This document shows, piece after piece, positions 15,677 to 23,429 of a stretch of 33,697 nt of DNA. The notes under the pieces were generated by a model that was given only the letters and a program-made list of their open reading frames with translations, was not told the DNA's origin and ran no database searches. The translations under genes and the position numbers were made by a program. How positions within the stretch are numbered: the stretch's first letter is position 1; each line of letters starts with the position of its first letter. The stretch lies in NCBI GenBank assembly GCA_947628955.1, contig CANRBX010000033.1:1-33697 (forward strand), given 5' to 3'. The stretch is from an uncultured Lachnospiraceae bacterium. GTDB lineage: Bacteria; Bacillota; Clostridia; Lachnospirales; Lachnospiraceae.

Positions 15677-17140
15677 TTACATTCCTGCCGTCTCCTCCCA
15701 GCTGCTGATGAGGTTATCTGCAATCTGCGTATAAGCGTCCTCAGGCCACTCTGCGGTGTTGACCCAGTTCTCCATCATGTACTGGCCGAAGGTGTTGGTC
15801 GCCCATGTCGCCGGGCAGCCCGCATATGCGTTCGTGATCGTCTGGCCGGCCTGAACGTAGGACAGGATGCTGTCGCCAAGGCTGTAGCCCGCGCTGATCG
15901 TTGCCGGATCTGCGTTGAACGGGATGAATGCCATGTCGTTGATCACAAAGCTGAGGCCCTCGTCCGTGGTGTTCAGCCAGGTCAGGAACTGCTCCGCGCA
16001 CTCCTTCTCATGATCGGAAACCTTTGCGTTGATCGCATAGTACATCGGAACGAATACCGGGATAGAGCTGTTCATATAATCAGCGGTCAGGCCCTCTGCA
16101 GTGATCTGGTCATCCGTTACCGGAAGCTTGATCGGCAGGAAGGTCAGGGTCTCGCCGATGGACTCGTTCGCAGCGATGATCTGGTTGTAGCACCAGTTGC
16201 CCTGCTTTACGAACACTGCCTTGTGGTTGGCGAAGTTCTGGATCTGCATATCATAGCTGTTGCTCGTGGAGTTGATCAGCTCCGGCCCTCTCTCGGTCGT
16301 CGCATGGCTGGTCAGGACATCAGCAAGCTTCGCATAAGCTTCCCATGCGCCTCTGCCTGCCTCCAGCGTCTCCGGCGTAGCAGCTGCAGCTGCCAGGGAA
16401 TCGCTGTAAACAGCGTCGATCGCCACATTTACAAGGTGGTCGCCGTAGGTCCATCTCTCGGAACCTGCCACGGAGAACACGCCTACCAGCTGGGATGCCA
16501 GCTCGCCTTTTTCCTCTGCAAGGGCAAAATCTGTGCCGCCCATGGAGATCGTGCCGGCCGTGCCGTTCTTGATATAGTCGTCAAGTACCGTTACCATGTT
16601 CTCGAAATCCTCGTACGGAGCGGTCTTGTAAGCCTCGATGAACGCATCCACATTGTCTGCGCCGATCAGCTCGCCCAGAAGAACCGTGTCAACGATGTAG
16701 CCGTAGCCCTCGATGTTGTACGGAACGCCGTAGTTGATCTCGCCGTCCTGCGTCAGATAGAAGTTCTCCGGAATCGTCTCAGCGAAAGCCGCAAAATCTG
16801 CGTCCGCCGCCGTGGAGAGATCCATCGCAAAACCGCCCTCAACGTACTCTACCAGACGCTGCGCATCCTGGATCGTGAAAAGCGCCGGCGCATGGTCGGA
16901 CTGCAGCTCCTGTCTGAGCATCTCTGTAGAGTCTGTGCCGGATCCCAGCGTGAAGAGACGGATCGTCTGCCCGGTCTCCTCCGAGTACTTATCCACTGCA
17001 GCCTGCAGAGAATCTGCGATCTCACCCTTGCCGTTGAAGATATAGAAATCATAATCTCCGTCTTCAGCCAGGGCAGTAACAGGGAGCGCCGCTGCTGCCA
17101 GCGCAAGCGCCATTGTCATGGTTAAAAGTTTTTTCTTCAT
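15677..17140 (-). CDS. extracellular sugar-binding protein of an ABC importer
   Basis: A 487-residue type-1 solute-binding protein (MalE-like cluster). The N-terminus MKKKLLTMTMALALAAAALP is a signal peptide with probable signal peptidase I cleavage after TALA (about residue 25). There is no cysteine near the cleavage site, so it is not a normal lipoprotein. Family traits include EEKGELASQLVGVFS, the VFVKQGNWCYNQ region typical of sugar binding, and a conserved C-terminal WEETAG-like end. AAGGAGG precedes the ATG. It is the first gene of the transporter group and is followed by an attenuator. The ligand is probably an alpha-glycoside, inferred from the neighbouring glycosidases. Confidence 0.9.
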   Translation of the reverse strand: MKKKLLTMTMALALAAAALPVTALAEDGDYDFYIFNGKGEIADSLQAAVDKYSEETGQTIRLFTLGSGTDSTEMLRQELQSDHAPALFTIQDAQRLVEYVEGGFAMDLSTAADADFAAFAETIPENFYLTQDGEINYGVPYNIEGYGYIVDTVLLGELIGADNVDAFIEAYKTAPYEDFENMVTVLDDYIKNGTAGTISMGGTDFALAEEKGELASQLVGVFSVAGSERWTYGDHLVNVAIDAVYSDSLAAAAATPETLEAGRGAWEAYAKLADVLTSHATTERGPELINSTSNSYDMQIQNFANHKAVFVKQGNWCYNQIIAANESIGETLTFLPIKLPVTDDQITAEGLTADYMNSSIPVFVPMYYAINAKVSDHEKECAEQFLTWLNTTDEGLSFVINDMAFIPFNADPATISAGYSLGDSILSYVQAGQTITNAYAGCPATWATNTFGQYMMENWVNTAEWPEDAYTQIADNLISSWEETAGM

Positions 17141-17164
17141 TCTTGAATCCTCCTTATTTTTTAT

Positions 17165-17183
17165 TCAGACACAAAGTGCCTGA
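17165..17183. promoter_or_regulatory. dyad operator candidate upstream of the binding-protein gene
   Basis: TCAGACAC and GTGCCTGA form an 8-3-8 inverted repeat with one mismatch, 25 bases before the binding-protein ATG. A LacI-family regulator gene is nearby, so operator function is plausible, but the half-sites do not match the dyad before the hydrolase gene and no clear promoter was found beside it. Confidence 0.35.
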
Positions 17184-17292
17184 TAATGCACAAATCCTGA
17201 TCTGCCGCCTCTGCCTGTCTCCGCGGGCGGCGGCATGTCCGCGCGCGCCTGCCTTCCCCTCAGGTCCGGCCCTCCGGGCCTCCCAGAGAACC

Positions 17293-18843
17293 TCAGCGCT
17301 GCGGCTGTATCCTGGCAAAATACACACACGGCTGCATCTGCTTCCTGGTTCCGCCGGGGATCGTAGTCGTGAGCGGGAATGTCTCGGTCCGGATCTCCAG
17401 CTCCTCCCCGAGGAAATGGAAGCTCAGGGTCTTCGTGTAGCAGGTCTCCGGCCAGAGAACCGTTATCTGAAACACATCCGGCGCCGGGAAACACCCGCTC
17501 GCCAGCACCTGTGTGGCCACATCCCCGACGACACAGAGCGTATTCTCCCTGCGGCCTCCGTCCATCGCGATCTGCAGCGTGCAGGCCCTGCCGTCCTGGT
17601 CGAAATCCAGCGACGTCCCTGCGGGGCTGAAACAGAACCTCAGCCGCCCGATCCCGGATGTAAACCTTCCGCCGATCATCTCCTGCATCAGCTGTGTCTC
17701 AAAGCCGGGCTTTTTGCCGTCCGGACCCTCGCTCACCTTATAATCTTTTCCATTATATTGTTCAAACGCCGGATCATAGGCTGTATATGCCGGCGCCTCC
17801 ACCGCCAGGCGCTTCATCCTCCGCGCCAGATGACGGCTGGCAGCCGGATCCGCCGGAAGCTCCTTCACCGAGGCATCCAGCCTCCTCAGAAACTCCCAGA
17901 TATAATCCAGCGTGATCTGTATCCCTTCCGCACCGATCGCCGTCTCGTTCACCGCGATCACCATATCCAGATCCGGCACGCAGATCGAAAACTGCCCCAT
18001 CGCGCCGTCGGCCCGGTAGGCCCCGGGATAGCGGCACATCCAGATCTGAAAGCCGTAGCCCACAAAATTGTCCTTCGCCGGAGGGTTCACCCTCTGCTCA
18101 CTGGCAGAATCGTTCTGCAGGGAAACGGCCTGCCGGACATAGTCCTCCGCGAGAATCCGCTTTCCCTCCCAGACTCCGCCGTCCAGGTAGAGCTTCATCA
18201 GACGGAGGTTGTCCTCCGTCGCCGCATAAAGGCCGCCCCCGCCGACCTCCATCCCGTCGGGATGGCGCAGCCAGCGCAGATTTCCGGCGTCGATCCCGAT
18301 CACGTCAAACAGCCTTGGCGTGAGATATTCCTGCAGCCCCTGTCCGGAAAGCTTCCGGACCATCTCGCCGAGCAGGCTCGAACCGAGACTGTTGTACATA
18401 AAGACGGTTCCCGGCTCATGCTTCACCGGCACCGCAAGAAACTGCTTCACCCATTCCCGCCCGGGAACCGGCATCTCGTCCATCCCGCACCCCATGCACA
18501 GGACGTCGCGGACCTTCAGGTGCTGCAGATATGTATCCGGGTGCTCCGGGGCTTCCTCTTTAAAAATATCGATCACCCTGGTGTCCAGGTCGAGAAGTCC
18601 TTCTGTATACGCTATGCCCACCGCCGTCGCCGCATAAGTCTTCGACAGCGACTGCAGCCCGTGGCGCAGGCCCGGCGCATACGGGGCCCACCATCCCTCT
18701 GCGCAGACCTTTCCGCTTCTCATGATCATCAGGCCGTGCATCTGCGTGTGGTCTTCCTCCAGGCGGTCCAGCAGCCACTCGATATCTCCGCTTCTGATCC
18801 CGACAGATTCAGGCGTCACCCTGTCAAACTCAAGTCTTTTCAT
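17293..18843 (-). CDS. serine hydrolase of the class C beta-lactamase fold
   Basis: A 516-residue protein of the beta-lactamase-related serine hydrolase family. The SxxK motif is S65-L-S-K68 in QSLSKTY, and the Tyr motif is Y150-N-S in MYNSLGSSLLGEM. After the catalytic domain (about 1-340) there is a C-terminal beta-rich domain. No signal peptide is seen, so it is probably cytosolic. Such proteins are mostly esterases, amidases or D-peptidases and not resistance enzymes. GTGAGGTG precedes the ATG. Its position between the LacI regulator and the sugar importer suggests it may remove acyl groups from the imported glycoside, which is inference. Confidence 0.85.
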   Translation of the reverse strand: MKRLEFDRVTPESVGIRSGDIEWLLDRLEEDHTQMHGLMIMRSGKVCAEGWWAPYAPGLRHGLQSLSKTYAATAVGIAYTEGLLDLDTRVIDIFKEEAPEHPDTYLQHLKVRDVLCMGCGMDEMPVPGREWVKQFLAVPVKHEPGTVFMYNSLGSSLLGEMVRKLSGQGLQEYLTPRLFDVIGIDAGNLRWLRHPDGMEVGGGGLYAATEDNLRLMKLYLDGGVWEGKRILAEDYVRQAVSLQNDSASEQRVNPPAKDNFVGYGFQIWMCRYPGAYRADGAMGQFSICVPDLDMVIAVNETAIGAEGIQITLDYIWEFLRRLDASVKELPADPAASRHLARRMKRLAVEAPAYTAYDPAFEQYNGKDYKVSEGPDGKKPGFETQLMQEMIGGRFTSGIGRLRFCFSPAGTSLDFDQDGRACTLQIAMDGGRRENTLCVVGDVATQVLASGCFPAPDVFQITVLWPETCYTKTLSFHFLGEELEIRTETFPLTTTIPGGTRKQMQPCVYFARIQPQR

Positions 18844-18861
18844 GGCACCTCACGTATATTT

Positions 18862-18876
18862 ATAACATGGTGTTAT
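18862..18876. promoter_or_regulatory. perfect 15-bp palindromic operator candidate
   Basis: ATAACA-TGG-TGTTAT is a perfect 6-3-6 inverted repeat 19 bases before the serine hydrolase start codon and just downstream of the LacI-type regulator gene. The position fits a repressor site in the 5' leader. A second imperfect pair, TCATAAAACC (18906-18915) and GGTTTATGA (18937-18945), lies further upstream in this AT-rich 235-base gap. Confidence 0.5.
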
Positions 18877-19078
18877 GGTCAGATGATGCCATACGGATCA
18901 TTAAGTCATAAAACCACTTTTGCACAGGCACATCGCGGTTTATGATTTTTGACCCTGCATCATAAAATATTCATAAATAATATAGCAAAACACACAGGTA
19001 TGCGCAATAGGTTTCCTGTGAAACTATAGAATTTGCCAAATTTACCACCCGATTTTTAGTTATTTTTACCAGTGCCTG

Positions 19079-20158
19079 TCAGCCGGGATTCTCTCTCTTT
19101 TTGACAGAGTCCCGCACAACCAGTTTTACCGGCGCATAAACATACGTCTCGGGCAGCGTTTCGCCCTCTATCATCCGCTGCAGCCTGTCAAACGCCGTGA
19201 TCCCCTTCTGCTGCACATCCTGAAAAACCGTCGTCAGCCTCGGACGGATTGATTCCGCGTAGATGCAGTCGTCAAACCCGACCACAGACACCTGATCCGG
19301 CACCCGGATCCCGTGGTCGTAAAGAAAATTGATCATTTCCACCGCATTGTAGTCCGACCCGAAGGCCAGCGCGCCGGCCTCCTGCAGCTGCGGGAGGATC
19401 CGCTCGTAGTACTGTTTTCTCGCCGGAGTGTCCTCCGGAACCACCAGATAACGCCGGATGCTGCAGAAGGCGCCCTCCTTCTCCATGCCCGCCTTAAAGC
19501 CCTGCCAGCGCCTTTCATTGCTCAGCCCCGCCAGAGCCCTGCCGGACTGAACCCTGCGGTTCTCGTTGTTTGTGAGCATCCTCGATTCCTCCGCGATAAA
19601 CAGCGCCTCCGGGTATCCCATCTCCAGCAGGTAGGAGCCGACCTGATATCCCCCGTCGTAATCGTCAATTCCCACATTCTGATAGTCGTACCGGCTCTGC
19701 TGCGTATAGGTGTCCACCAGCACGGCCTTCTTGTTCAGCTTGCGGCGCAGGCTGCGGTACCGCTCTTCCGAATAGCCGATCAGGATCAGACCGTCCATAT
19801 TCCACCTCGAGGCGATCTCCAGCACGCGCTTTTCCGTGCTCCCGCCGATGATCATCACATAATAGCCCTGCCTCTCCGCCTCGTTCTGAACGGAGGCAAG
19901 CAGCTCCCCGATAAACGAGTCCATCGTTGACGGATATCCGTGCGCGTAGTCGTAGCCGATCACAAAGCCGATGATCCTCGAGCCTTTTCCCGTGAGCAGC
20001 ATGGAGCCGATGTTCGGCTGGTAATTGCTTTCCTCAAGGATTTTTTTGATCTTATCTATCGTCTCCTGCGAAACCCTCTTCGTATTTCCATGGAGAACAT
20101 TGGATACCGTCGTGCGGCTGACGCCGGCGATATCCGCGATATCCTGCAGCCGGATCAT
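19079..20158 (-). CDS. LacI-family transcriptional regulator
   Basis: A 359-residue regulator with the N-terminal helix-turn-helix LQDIADIAGVSRTTVSNVLH and hinge region (about 1-60), then a periplasmic-binding-protein-like ligand domain (IIGFVIGYDYAHGYPS ... GFDDCIYAESIRPRLTTVFQD). Such proteins usually repress sugar genes until an inducer sugar binds. A GAGGGGAGAGG site precedes the ATG. It is 96 bases downstream of malQ and upstream of the hydrolase and transporter genes, so local control of this locus is the natural inference. The likely sites are the dyads found near 18862 and 17165. Confidence 0.93.
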   Translation of the reverse strand: MIRLQDIADIAGVSRTTVSNVLHGNTKRVSQETIDKIKKILEESNYQPNIGSMLLTGKGSRIIGFVIGYDYAHGYPSTMDSFIGELLASVQNEAERQGYYVMIIGGSTEKRVLEIASRWNMDGLILIGYSEERYRSLRRKLNKKAVLVDTYTQQSRYDYQNVGIDDYDGGYQVGSYLLEMGYPEALFIAEESRMLTNNENRRVQSGRALAGLSNERRWQGFKAGMEKEGAFCSIRRYLVVPEDTPARKQYYERILPQLQEAGALAFGSDYNAVEMINFLYDHGIRVPDQVSVVGFDDCIYAESIRPRLTTVFQDVQQKGITAFDRLQRMIEGETLPETYVYAPVKLVVRDSVKKRENPG

Positions 20159-20254
20159 ATTACCTCTCCCCTCTGTGGCCGGAACAATGCCTGTACACCC
20201 CGCGCGCGGCCGGGCGGCAGGGTGAAAAAACAGGGTGCAGAAGCCTCCCCCGCG

Positions 20255-21748
20255 TCAGCCCAGACGCCCGTAGCGCATCGTGACGTCCCGGATCTTCCCG
20301 ATGAGCTCATCCGTCAGCTCGCCCTCTGTCAGCCTCCATTTCCAGTTTTTCCCGAGCGTGGACGGCTGGTTCATCCTGCAGGTGTTGTCGTAGCCGAAAT
20401 AATCCTGCATCGGGATGACGCAGAGCCTGGAGACGCTCCCCATCGCCGTGCAGATCAGATCCCAGTAGATCTCGCTGCCGCTGTCCCTGAAATTGTTCAG
20501 GTAGCTCCGGACCATCCTCCGCTCCTCCGGCCGGATGCCGGCAAACCATCCCGTCAGCGTCTCATTGTCGTGCGTCCCGGTGTAGACAATGCTGTTCACG
20601 GGATAATTGTGCGGCAGATAATCGCTGGCGCTCCCCGTGTCGCGGGAGTCAAAGGCGAACTCCAGCACCTTCATGCCCGGGAACCCGGTATCGCGCACCA
20701 GCTTGCGCACCGTGTCCGTCACGTACCCCAGATCCTCCGCGATCACCGTGCAGTCTCCGAGACATTCCCGCATTTTTCTGAAAAACTCCATCCCGGGCCC
20801 CTTCTCCCAGTGGCCGTTGCGCGCCGTAGCATCGCCGAACGGGATTGAATAATACTCGTCGAACCCGCGGAAATGGTCGATCCGCACGACGTCGTACAGC
20901 CTGAAACAGTAGCTCAGGCGGCTCATCCACCACGCAAAGCCGGTATCCCGGTGGTAATCCCAGCGGTAGAGCGGATTGCCCCACAGCTGCCCGTCCGCCG
21001 CAAAGCCGTCCGGCGGACAGCCCGCCACGGCCGCCGGCAGGTTTTCTCCGTCCAGCTGGAACAGCTGCGGGTTCGCCCATGTGTCCGCGCTGTCATACGC
21101 GACGTAGATCGGGATATCGCCGATGATCCGGATCCCGTTTTCATTCGCGTAGCTCTTCAGTCTGTTCCACTGCTTCTGGAAAACATACTGAATATATTCA
21201 TAAAATTCGATATCAAAATACAGTTCCCTCTGATAGTAATCCATGGAGTACGGCCAGCGCTTGCGGATATCCTCCGGCCATTTGTCCCAGCTCTTTCCGC
21301 CGAACCGGTCCTTCACCGCCATGAAAATGGCGTAGTCGCGCACCCAGTACGCGTTTTCCTCCACGAATTTCTGAAATCCCGCGTCCCGGCTGATATCGCT
21401 GCGCTCATACGCCAGGCGCAGGAGCGGAAATCTGGCCCGGTACATTTTTCCATAATCCACGCTCCGGGGATCGCTGCCGAAATCTGCCTCACCGCACTCC
21501 TCCCTGGTCAGAACTCCCTCTTCGATCAGGTCCTCCAGGCTGATAAAATACGGATTCCCGGCAAAGGTAGAAAACGACTGGTACGGCGAATCCCCATAGC
21601 TCGTCGGGCCGAGCGGAAGAATCTGCCAGTAGCTCTGCCCGGCCCTTTTCAGCTGATCCACAAACTCGTACGCGCTCTCTGAGAAACATCCGATCCCGTA
21701 TTTTGAAGGAAGACTGCTGACCGGCAGCAAAATACCACTTGCTCTCAT
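20255..21748 (-). CDS. malQ: 4-alpha-glucanotransferase (amylomaltase)
   Basis: A 497-residue GH77 enzyme. Signatures are RASGILLPVSSLPSKYGIG at the N-terminus, PLGPTSYGDSPYQSFS, IIGDIPIYVAYDSADTW, nucleophile Asp in VRIDHFRGF, acid/base Glu in VIAEDLG, and TGTHDNETLTGW. It moves alpha-1,4-glucan segments between maltooligosaccharides in the cytosol. The ATG at 21748 follows AAAGGAG; an in-frame ATG seven codons earlier lies before this site and is rejected. It is probably the first gene of the locus and shares it with the regulator. Confidence 0.95.
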   Translation of the reverse strand: MRASGILLPVSSLPSKYGIGCFSESAYEFVDQLKRAGQSYWQILPLGPTSYGDSPYQSFSTFAGNPYFISLEDLIEEGVLTREECGEADFGSDPRSVDYGKMYRARFPLLRLAYERSDISRDAGFQKFVEENAYWVRDYAIFMAVKDRFGGKSWDKWPEDIRKRWPYSMDYYQRELYFDIEFYEYIQYVFQKQWNRLKSYANENGIRIIGDIPIYVAYDSADTWANPQLFQLDGENLPAAVAGCPPDGFAADGQLWGNPLYRWDYHRDTGFAWWMSRLSYCFRLYDVVRIDHFRGFDEYYSIPFGDATARNGHWEKGPGMEFFRKMRECLGDCTVIAEDLGYVTDTVRKLVRDTGFPGMKVLEFAFDSRDTGSASDYLPHNYPVNSIVYTGTHDNETLTGWFAGIRPEERRMVRSYLNNFRDSGSEIYWDLICTAMGSVSRLCVIPMQDYFGYDNTCRMNQPSTLGKNWKWRLTEGELTDELIGKIRDVTMRYGRLG

Positions 21749-21783
21749 CACATACTCCTTTCTCCTCATGTATTTTCGAAAAA

Positions 21784-21812
21784 CCCTCTGTAAATTTTTT
21801 TACCACATACCA
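21784..21812 (-). promoter_or_regulatory. promoter candidate for malQ
   Basis: On the minus strand a TTGAAT -35-like hexamer, 17 bases and a TAAAAA -10-like hexamer lie about 35-65 bases before the malQ ATG. The match is moderate. The remaining part of the 224-base gap to the ATPase gene shows no gene. Confidence 0.4.
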
Positions 21813-21949
21813 ACGCCATATTCAAGATGGCCGCGGGAAAAAATCTTTCGGCCGGCCTCTGCTCCTGCCTCTACTCCGGCAGGCTCTCCCCTGCGCACAG
21901 CGCCCCCGAAGATGTCAAGTCATTGCTGCAAAAAATATGCGGCTTTTTT

Positions 21950-21968
21950 GTAAACGGCAGACGTTTAC
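21950..21968. promoter_or_regulatory. perfect 7-5-7 inverted repeat near the ATPase stop
   Basis: GTAAACG-GCAGA-CGTTTAC is a perfect inverted repeat right after the stop codon of the AAA ATPase gene and about 200 bases before malQ. Without a T run on the minus strand it is not a clear terminator. It may be an operator or an RNA hairpin. Confidence 0.35.
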
Positions 21969-21972
21969 TTCA

Positions 21973-23310
21973 TTACAAAAACATTGCCATATAAATCGGT
22001 AAATGAATCACATTTTCTTTTATGAGAATATCTTTTGTGTACAGAATATAAGACTGCCCAATTCTTCCCTTAAATTTGTTTCTGAATTTATCCAATGAGG
22101 AATGCTTCCTATATGTTCCTGATTTCACTTCAATCGGACATATTTTTCTTTTTTGCCGAATCAGGAAATCAATCTCTATATTATTTTCCCGGTTATCCGT
22201 ATCTGACCGGGAATAGAAATAAAGTTTATGACCACCGGCTCTCAATTCCTGTGCCACGATATTCTCCATGAGCATCCCCTCATTCACATGCAGCCGATCC
22301 AGCAGTATATCCCTATATAGCTCATTATCCGTAAATTTATCATCCATAAAAGAATGTGTTACCAAAAGTCCCGTGTCCGCCATATAGCACTTTCGCGTTG
22401 TATGCTCTTCACTCATAGACAATCCGACGGTTGGATCTGTCGCATTATAACAATTATTTAGAACCATAGCTTCTGTCAACCACAAAAAAGCATTTTCGTA
22501 ATCACGAAATCTGGCACCTCTGCTGATACTGGATAACTTATACTTCTTTTCAGTTTTAGAAAGCTGTGACGGCATCTCATCAAAAATCGATAATACTTTT
22601 GCTTCGTACCCTTTGGCAAATTTTGTAATATCCTGTCGATACAATGTCAGGATACGTTTCTTAATTCTGTCTGCATTTTCAAAGCTTTTCGTTGTTCTGT
22701 ATGCTTCCACTGCCTGTGGCATTCCTCCAACTAAAATATATTGGCGAAAATCATTCATGACACGTCTGTGCATGGCCTGCCCAAGAGGGCGCAATAATTC
22801 AAAACACTCCCGTAGATATGGAACTGTCGTTTCATCCCCCATCGCCCACAGAAACTCTTCAAAATCCATTGGGAACATCTCAACATGTTCCTCCTCGGAA
22901 GGAATTACAATGTCTTCCACATTCATTCTCAGAGATATCAATGAACCTGTTTCCAAATAGTCATAACGGCCATCTGCCACCAAATATTTGATTAACTCCC
23001 TGGCTTTCGGATACCTCTGAACTTCATCAAATATTATCAGGGATTCCCGTTTGTAAAGTATTTTTCTGTAATATGCTGACAGTTTATTGAAAAACAAATC
23101 AAAATCATTCAAATCGTTTTCAAACACTTCACGTACTTCTCCCGGAAGATGTGCAAAGTCAATCAGAATATAACTTTTATACTCATTTTTTCCAAATTGT
23201 TCTGCAATATAGCTTTTGCCGACACGTCTTGCCCCATCTAATAACAATGCACAGTTTCCATTATCCTTTTCTTTCCATTCTAACAGACAGTCATATATCT
23301 TACGTTTCAA
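21973..23310 (-). CDS. AAA family ATPase with DUF4143 C-terminal domain
   Basis: A 445-residue protein: an AAA_14-type ATPase domain with Walker A GARRVGKS (K32) and Walker B LIIFDEVQRYP (D95, E96), followed by a DUF4143 region whose NIEIDFLI and PIEVKSG motifs resemble a PD-(D/E)xK nuclease core. Family members are widespread, often horizontally spread, and their role is not settled. Its base composition is clearly AT-rich (around 40% GC by eye) compared with about 60% in the genes on either side, and codon use differs. It has its own surroundings without operon partners. Recent acquisition is inferred. Confidence 0.92.
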   Translation of the reverse strand: MKRKIYDCLLEWKEKDNGNCALLLDGARRVGKSYIAEQFGKNEYKSYILIDFAHLPGEVREVFENDLNDFDLFFNKLSAYYRKILYKRESLIIFDEVQRYPKARELIKYLVADGRYDYLETGSLISLRMNVEDIVIPSEEEHVEMFPMDFEEFLWAMGDETTVPYLRECFELLRPLGQAMHRRVMNDFRQYILVGGMPQAVEAYRTTKSFENADRIKKRILTLYRQDITKFAKGYEAKVLSIFDEMPSQLSKTEKKYKLSSISRGARFRDYENAFLWLTEAMVLNNCYNATDPTVGLSMSEEHTTRKCYMADTGLLVTHSFMDDKFTDNELYRDILLDRLHVNEGMLMENIVAQELRAGGHKLYFYSRSDTDNRENNIEIDFLIRQKRKICPIEVKSGTYRKHSSLDKFRNKFKGRIGQSYILYTKDILIKENVIHLPIYMAMFL

Positions 23311-23429
23311 AAAATTCTCTCCTCCCTTCCTTCACATATACTATTATACTCACGAAAGGCAGATTTGTTCAATATATTTTTGCACATAAAGGCAATTTTC
23401 TATTTTAAATTTATACACTAAAAGGCAAT

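Noticed and set aside
17293-18843. Antibiotic-resistance beta-lactamase
   Set aside because: The class C fold is shared by many esterases and peptidases, there is no signal peptide, and the gene lies in a sugar locus.
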